A model generated the notes under the pieces. The model saw only the letters and a program-made list of their open reading frames with translations, searched no databases and had not been told where the DNA came from. This document shows positions 58,246 to 64,000 of a stretch of 64,000 nucleotides of DNA, piece by piece (position 1 is the first letter of the stretch; each line of letters begins with the position of its first letter). Location: the NCBI GenBank assembly GCA_951799425.1, contig OX637406.1, positions 26,220,390-26,284,389 on the forward strand. The letters run 5' to 3'. Made by a program: the position numbers and the translations under genes. Source of the stretch: Ilex aquifolium. Taxonomy: Eukaryota; Streptophyta; Magnoliopsida; Aquifoliales; Aquifoliaceae.

Positions 58246-59398
58246 CATTAAACAAATCCCATCTTGTGCCAAGATCTTGAAAGACTTGTGTACTGTGAAG
58301 TGGAGACTAAATGTGCACAAGAAGGCATTCCTCACCGAGCAATTAAGCTCAATCTTGAGGACTAACACCCCACCAAAGTTCAAGGATCCCGAATGCCCTA
58401 CCATTGCTATCACGATCGGGAATTGCCGGATGGAGCAAGCTCTTCTTGATTTGGGAGCAAGTGTCAACCTCTTACCTTACTCGGTGTACCAACAACTCCA
58501 GCTCGAAGAGTTGAAGCCGAATCCAATCACTCTTCAACTGGCGGATCGTAGCGTCCGAACACCGAGGGGAGTACTTGAAGATGTTTTAGTACAAGTCGAT
58601 AAATTTTACTTTCTCGTTGATTTTATTATGCTTGACACTCACCCGGTTGCAAACCTTAGTTCCCAAATCCCTGTAATACTTGGTAGACATTTTCTTGCCA
58701 CATCTAATGTTGTGATTAATTGCAGGAACGGTCTCATGAAGCTTGCATTTGGGAACATAACCATGGATCTCAATGTTTTCAACTTGTCCAAGCAACCGGG
58801 AGATGATGAGGAGGTGCACGAAATCAACCGGATCGACACATTGGTGGAGGAACACTTGGAACTAATGAGCACCTTGAAGTTGGAAGAGGAGGAGATTTTT
58901 GATATGGAAGAGGTTGATGAGAAAGAGGATTTGGAGAGTTTGAAGGGGGTAGAAAAATGGATCCCTACATTTGAGAAGCTTACACATCAAGATAAGAAGA
59001 TCTTTCCATCGAATGAGCAAAAACCCATCTTGGAGTTGAAACCATTACCATCCCATCTTAAGTATGCATACCTTGGGGATGACAATACCTTTCCAGTAGT
59101 GATTAGCTCAACGTTGGAGGGGAAACAAGAAGAGGATCTTTTGAAAGTATTGAGAAGGCATAAGGGAGCGATTGGTTGGACAATTGCCGACATCAAGGGG
59201 ATAAGCCCCCTCATTTGTACACACCGCATATACCTTGAGGAGGACTCCAAGTTGTCTCAAAAACCACAAAGAAGGTTGAATCCAATCATGAAGGATGTGG
59301 TGAGAGACGAGGTACTAAAGCTACTTGATGTGGGCATCATTTTTTCGATTGCCGATAGTAGTACCCAAGAAGTTGGGAGTCACAGTAGTTGCAAATGA
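58246..59398 (+). pseudogene. E6 protease and start of RT
   Basis: An open frame of 373 residues from 58277 covers KDLCTVKWRLNVHKKAF, the protease active site LLDLGAS (about 58445-58465), LADRSVRTPRG, PVILGRHFLAT and an acidic linker. LELKPLPSHLKYAYLG then enters RT (IADIKGISPLICTHRI, SRQP-like KPQRRLNP). A frameshift and a stop near 59396 end it. Confidence 0.92.
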
Positions 59399-59868
59399 GT
59401 AGAATGAGCTTATTCCAACAAGGGTGATCACCGGATGGAGAGTGTGTATTGATTACCGAAAGCTCAACTTATGTACAAGAAAAGACCACTTCCCATTGCC
59501 ATTCCTCGACCAAGTGTTGGAAAGAGTAGCGGGGCATCTATGCTATTGCTTCTTAGATGGATACTCTAGCTACAATCAAATCGAGATTGCATTGGAAGAT
59601 CAAGAGAAGACCACCTTCACTTGTCCCTACGGTACTTTTGCCTACCGTCGCATGCCTTTCGGGCTGTACAATGCCCCTGGAACTTTTCAACGTTGTATGA
59701 TGGGGATTTTTAGTGACATGGTGGAGAAGATTGTGGAGGTGTTTATGAACGAATTCTCAGTGTTTGGGGATTCGTTTGATGGATGTTTGGAGAACTTAGA
59801 GAGAGTTCTGGAAAGATGTGAGGAGAAGAACTTGGTCCTGAATTGGGAAAAGTGTCACTTTATGGTGA

Positions 59869-62475
59869 TGTAAAACCCGAGAAAATTTCAACCTTTGTGA
59901 AAAAGGGCAAAACGGTAAATTGCCACTACAGTACAGGTTGTAAACCTGAATTTTTCTAGAACTCGGATGACGAAACGGACCTCACCGTTGGATTCGTCTC
60001 GCGAAATCTAGTTACCACGTCAAATTTCGTTGAATTCCGAGATAGTCGGATTTTTCGCGTTTTGCGAGACGAACGGGCCCGTGTGACCCCGTACACGAAA
60101 TTTTTTATAAAATTTCCAAGTTTGGGGAAATATTAGAGACAAGTGAAATAAAAATATTTTAAACTTAAATCGGGACGAAATTTAATCGTTTCGGGGTTAA
60201 AACGGACCCGGAAAAGAGAGGCCGTGTGGCGCGTTGTGGGCCAAGTGTTCCAAGGGTATATAAAGGGGGGAAAATCAGATTTTTCCCCCATTCTTCTTGC
60301 CGTTCAACCGATAGAAAAGAGGAGAGGGAGAGAGCTTGAAAATCTTCACTTCTCTCTACGATCTAGAAGGCTACGAAGCTCGGATCCATTCAATCCAAGA
60401 ATTAAAGTCGCTCTACTCATCGAGGGCTACGCGGCTATACCAAAAAGCACAAGTTTTACCGAAGGTCAAGGTACGGGATTTTCGGGAAGTGAGGGTTTTT
60501 GCCTGAATCGAGTCTTGGAACTTCCCTTGGTCGTTCCTCACGCTTCAAGAGGTAGGGTTTCTTCCTACTAAGGTTTATTCCAAGCCTGTAATGTTTTTAT
60601 GGAATGGGTAGGATGATAGCCTATGTGTCTCTTGCCTATTGTTGTGAAATTGGGTGAAATGGGGTATTGAAATGGGTAAAGGAAATCCTAACTTGGATGA
60701 ATATTTAGAAGTTACTAATTGTGATTTCTATGAATTGGATATGTGAAATGAACCCAATGCAAATTCATGTGTTATATGAAATTGTGGGCGTGTTATGTGT
60801 TTATATATATGCCATGAAATTTTAGTATGTTGATAACATGCTTGGAATTTGTATTATGGGAATTATATGCTTTTGATATGATTTTGCCATGGAATATGAG
60901 AAATGTGTTGAGAATGTTCATATGTCACTCATATCATATCGAACATTGTATTGGTGTTGCGATGGAGCACCACATTTCATATGCACGGGAACATCGCATT
61001 TTAGGAGGTGTGTGTGCATGGTTATTTGTCTTCACCACACATGGTGGATGACGAGTGAGCTCGGGTAATATGGGTCGATGACCTAGACGAGTCGAATGGT
61101 TTATATGTTGATAGGGTTGGGGTAGCAAGAAGGGCTAGAAAATCCCTCGGGTGAGAGACCCGGTGATTGGATACGCACTCCGTTGGTATAAGAGCCCATA
61201 AAGTGTGTCGGTGTACGCGGAACCGTTGGTGGAAGTCCATGAATTCCGTGTAGGTTGGGTGACCTTTGGTGTGAGTCCATGAACATCCACCTCTACAAAG
61301 ACCCTAGAATGAGATGTCATTTGATGTGAAACATAAATGACGGATTGGTACACATTGGCACTTGCATGTGTAGAGGAGCCGGGAAGGGCTCGGTTGATGT
61401 GCATGAGTGAGTCTCACCTCATTTCATAGCATGGCATTACATGTTTCAACATGGAATATATTCTTGTTGTGGATTGTTGATTGATAGCATGTGACATTTC
61501 ATATGCATTTAGGTTGGGGAGTAGCCTCTCTAGGAGATACCCTATTGAGCGTGGCTCACCCTTTATGGGAAAAACATTTCAGGTGTGGGTTTTGCTCCGG
61601 TGGATGGCTCATTTGGAGAGCATCAAGCATGAAGGGGGCCGGTTTGTGGCCTTAGTTTAAGTTTTGTAAAACCTTTAACAAAATTCCATTTTGATGTATA
61701 TATATTATGGAATGAATTGTAATAGAGATTGTATGAGTTGGGTATTATATGGAAAATCTCATTAAACATGTATTGAATGAGTTTGGAGTGTATGGGGTAG
61801 CTTTAAGGATGGTTTGGAGGGGAAAGAAATCCATTTTTATGCTCACAGTCTGAAAACCTACCGGAAGGTGTGTGTCGGCCTTCCGGAAGGTTTTGCTAAA
61901 AACCCCAGCTTGCCTTGCTCACAGCTAATACCTTCCGGAAGGTTTTGCCCACTGGAATGAACCTTCCGAAAGATTTTAGCTACTGGAGTAAAACCTACCG
62001 GAAGGACTTGTCTACTGGAGTGGACCTTCCGGAAGGTTTTGCCTTGGGTTTCTTTTTGACTGCCGAGTTCTTCCGGAAGGTTTTGTTTTCTGGAATGAAC
62101 CTTCCGGAAGGTTTTGGCTACTGGAATGGACCTTCCGGAAGGTTTTTGCTACTGATGTCGACCTTCCGGAAGTTCTTGAAATTGATCTTTTTCATGTAAC
62201 AGTTCCTTCAGCTACCTTCCGGTAGGTGTATGTCGACCTTCCGGAAGGTTTTTCCAAAAACTTGAAATTTTCAAAATGATTAGCCATGCTTTTGGGCTTT
62301 GTTTTCTTTGGTTTCTATGACATAAATGGAGGTATAATTGACCTTGTGGATGGTAAATCCGATTAAAAGCATGTGAGTGACGTGGTGTCGGGTTATACGA
62401 CTATCACGAGTATTTCCGCGGGTTGACGGATGGTCAACGGTTAATAAAGGACCCCCGGAAATTTGGGGCGTCTCA
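59869..62475 (+). repeat. S6: long type I solo LTR in E6 RT
   Basis: 2607 bp, TGTAAAACCCGAG to GGGGCGTCTCA, TSD GGTGA at 59864-59868 and 62476-62480. It is full-length homologous to the E4 LTRs but carries a different palindrome. A TATA-like tatataaagg lies at 60257 and another, acataaatg, at 62320. Confidence 0.97.
61856..62250 (+). repeat. Palindrome array ACCTTCCGGAAGGT in S6, with hybrid sites
   Basis: This is the largest array here, about 13 sites. Perfect CTTCCGGAAG cores dominate. Three sites are hybrids of the CTACC and CTTCC half-sites: ctaccggaag near 61858 and 61994, and cttccggtag near 62214. Spacings of about 22 and 31 bp recur. Spacers repeat 'ctactggaatgg' and 'cactggaatgaac'. 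Confidence 0.93.
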
Positions 62476-62657
62476 GGTGACGCAAGGAATTTTGCTAGGG
62501 CACATCATCTCGGCGAAGGGGATCGAAGTTGACAAATCAAAGGTGGATGCAATTTCCAACCTCCCTACGCCAAAGGTCATCAAGGATATCAGGTCGTTTC
62601 TTGACCATGTTGGTTTTTATCGTCGTTTTATTAAAGAATTTAGTGCATTGGCCCAAC

Positions 62658-64000
62658 TGATGAGTGCGTAATATTGCATATTTAACGGCCTCATTACATG
62701 CATTTTAACTCCACTTTTCATTTAAGTACTTAGAGTTAGCCGAATTTATGAATAATGTTGAAATTTTGATGTTGCAGGTAATTATAGTGTAAATGATGGA
62801 TTTTAGAATCTTGCAACTAAGTGTAGATGAGTGGTGAAGACATGGACACATTACATGAGGATTTGGAGGCTTAAAAGTGAAAGAAATCAAGGAGGTATTG
62901 GTGTTTGGTAACATAGGCACCGGCACCCGCACCATTTGGTATCAGTACCTCGATTTTTCTCATTTTTGACCATGATCCTCTTATAATCTGAAAAGGTTTA
63001 AAACATGAAAGTTTTAGATCTAGATGTCCTCTATAATTTGTAAAAATTTTAGCTCAATCGGACGGTTGGATCAAAAGTTATGACAAATTTACGAAAACTG
63101 GTCCTGAGCTAGCATCTCATTTACGACCTACCAGTAGAAGGAAACAAAACCTACCGGTAGGTTTTGCCTACTGGACAAAAACCTACCGGTAGGTTTCCCG
63201 CGACCTACCGGTAGGTTTTGCCCAGAAGTGTCAAAATGCCTGCAACTCAAGCTCCACTTGCTTAGGGGTCCCACCATTGATTCTCCCACTTGTCCTTGAC
63301 ATCCCTTACACACATACATGCCTCCCCACACCTAGGGGTGAACTTTGGAGGCCATTGCATTTATGAGGATGGGAGAGAAGAGGGGAGCCAGGGGTTGTTG
63401 GGTAGGCTTATCCTAGCCTGCCAAGCCAATCAACTCACCTCCCATTGATGGGAGGCCTGCACACAGGCTATGGGGAGCCTTATGGACGAAAATACATCAT
63501 CTATACACCATATATTCAGCATTCACACAAGCTTTGAAAGGGAATAGGCTACCTAAGCTTAGCAGTAGTTTTTAGAGAGATAAGTTCCAATGAAGAAGAT
63601 GAAGTTTTAGAGAGAGAAATTTATGTTTTTGTATTTTCTTCTCCATTCCAGTTGTAGAAAGCTTTAAATCTCTTGTAATCCTTAATTGTTGCACTTTAAT
63701 CTCATGTATTTCAAGTGTATTGCAAGTTTAGTTACATGTTCTAGATTCTACCATGTTTACATTGAGTTTTTCATTTCAAGCTTTTTTTCAGTTGGGTATT
63801 AAATGCACTTATTTTCCTTGTTTCACGTCTCTTCCTTTCAATACAAGTTTAACTCCCTTTTCAATATCAGGTCTCTTTATATTATGCATGTCTTTCCTTT
63901 TATTATGAGTAGCTAGATTTTTAGTTGGCTAATCCAAGGGAGAATTCCTCTTAGGTGTGCTAAATCAACTCTTTTTCTTTCCTCCTTGTAGTGTACATTG
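62658..64000 (+). repeat. S7: type III LTR, start only, inserted in E6 RT
   Basis: It begins TGATGAGTGCGTAATATTGC, the reverse complement of the S2 end, and is cut by the window edge. It may be solo or part of a full element. TATA-like gcatttatgagg at about 63355. Confidence 0.9.
63126..63216 (+). repeat. Palindrome array ACCTACCGGTAGGT in S7
   Basis: Three perfect CTACCGGTAG cores and one decayed ctaccagtag. Centre spacings are 32 and 22 bp between the perfect sites. It lies about 140 bp upstream of the TATA-like motif. Confidence 0.93.

Larger units (their letters stand above)
59399..62657 (+). pseudogene. E6 reverse transcriptase with destroyed active site, split by S6
   Basis: WRVCIDYRKLN (59440), FLDGYSSYNQIEIA, RRMPFGLYNAPGTFQRCM, then VFMNEFSVFGDSFDGCL where working relatives have FMDDFSVFG. 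Both catalytic aspartates are replaced (D to N, D to E). S6 interrupts after CHFMV. The frame resumes at 62481 (TQGILLGHIISAKGIEVDKSK, LDHVGFYRRFIKEFS) and is cut by S7 at 62658. Confidence 0.94.
52466..64000 (+). mobile_element. E6: decayed Athila/Tat-like element, runs past window end
   Basis: 5' LTR 52466-54175, tRNA-Asp PBS (54180), gag, protease and RT follow in order on the plus strand. S5, S6 and S7 interrupt it. Its 3' end and LTR lie beyond the window, so no TSD can be tested. It is the only tRNA-Asp-primed element here with RT, so it shows what an autonomous relative of E3 and E5 looked like. Confidence 0.9.

Overview
This window looks like plant nuclear heterochromatin, most likely from a eudicot. 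The species cannot be told from the sequence. Nearly every base is LTR retrotransposon, nested several layers deep. I found no host gene, tRNA gene, rRNA gene or CRISPR array. The evidence for a plant is the type of element: Tekay/chromovirus-like Ty3/gypsy elements primed by initiator-Met tRNA, Athila/Tat-like elements primed by tRNA-Asp, a plant-type 'putative transposon protein' ORF, and plant-style TATA boxes. Stops and lost catalytic residues are largely C-to-T or G-to-A changes, as expected for methylated, silenced repeats.

Layout. (1) 1-12775: E1, an old minus-strand gypsy element cut by the left edge, whose 5' LTR is split by E2, a Tekay-type element (5618-11492, TSD TTATA). (2) 12776-16320: unassigned sequence, then R1, a plus-strand remnant with a plant-transposon-protein pseudogene, a polypurine tract and the start of an LTR. 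(3) 16321-20389: S1, a type II LTR split by solo LTR S2 (17702-19532, TSD ATGGT). (4) A copia-like or TRIM-like backbone 'V' (20390-20930, 29679-29787, 51405-about 52190) was hit by E3 (20931-29673, TSD GTGAG) and by E4 (29788-51399, TSD TATAA). E3 is very young, has no pol and keeps an intact 830-residue Gag-protease ORF. E4 is a Tekay element itself carrying solo LTR S3 (TSD TGGAC), solo LTR S4 (TSD GAAAT) and E5 (41686-48655, TSD GCGAG). E5 is non-autonomous and encodes a protein with three zinc knuckles. (5) 52466 to the right edge: E6, a decayed plus-strand Athila/Tat-like element interrupted by solo LTRs S5 (TSD GATGC) and S6 (TSD GGTGA) and by the start of LTR S7.

LTR families used below. 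Type I: E4, S6 and, in short form, E2. Type II: S1, S3, S4. Type III: S2, E5, E6, S7. Type IV: E3, S5. Type V: backbone V.

Main discovery. All five LTR types carry, about 30-145 bp upstream of a TATA or TATA-like box, a cluster of 10-16 bp perfect palindromes with a central CG. The half-sites seen are CTTCC, CTACC, GTACC, CGTCC, CGTTC and CGCTC, and they form a chain in which each differs from the next by one base. Members of one LTR family carry different palindromes, while members of different families carry the same palindrome and even matching spacers. Neighbouring palindromes are often 18-22 or 28-32 bp apart. This looks like an exchangeable, co-evolving promoter module (a symmetric protein-binding site, or a structured nucleic-acid signal) shared among competing retrotransposon families. 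A second find is a 99-bp block, 94/99 identical, in the otherwise diverged non-coding regions of E3 and E5. Both of those ORFs also stop at the same point (ELKPD-stop), at the protease/RT junction of their autonomous relatives.
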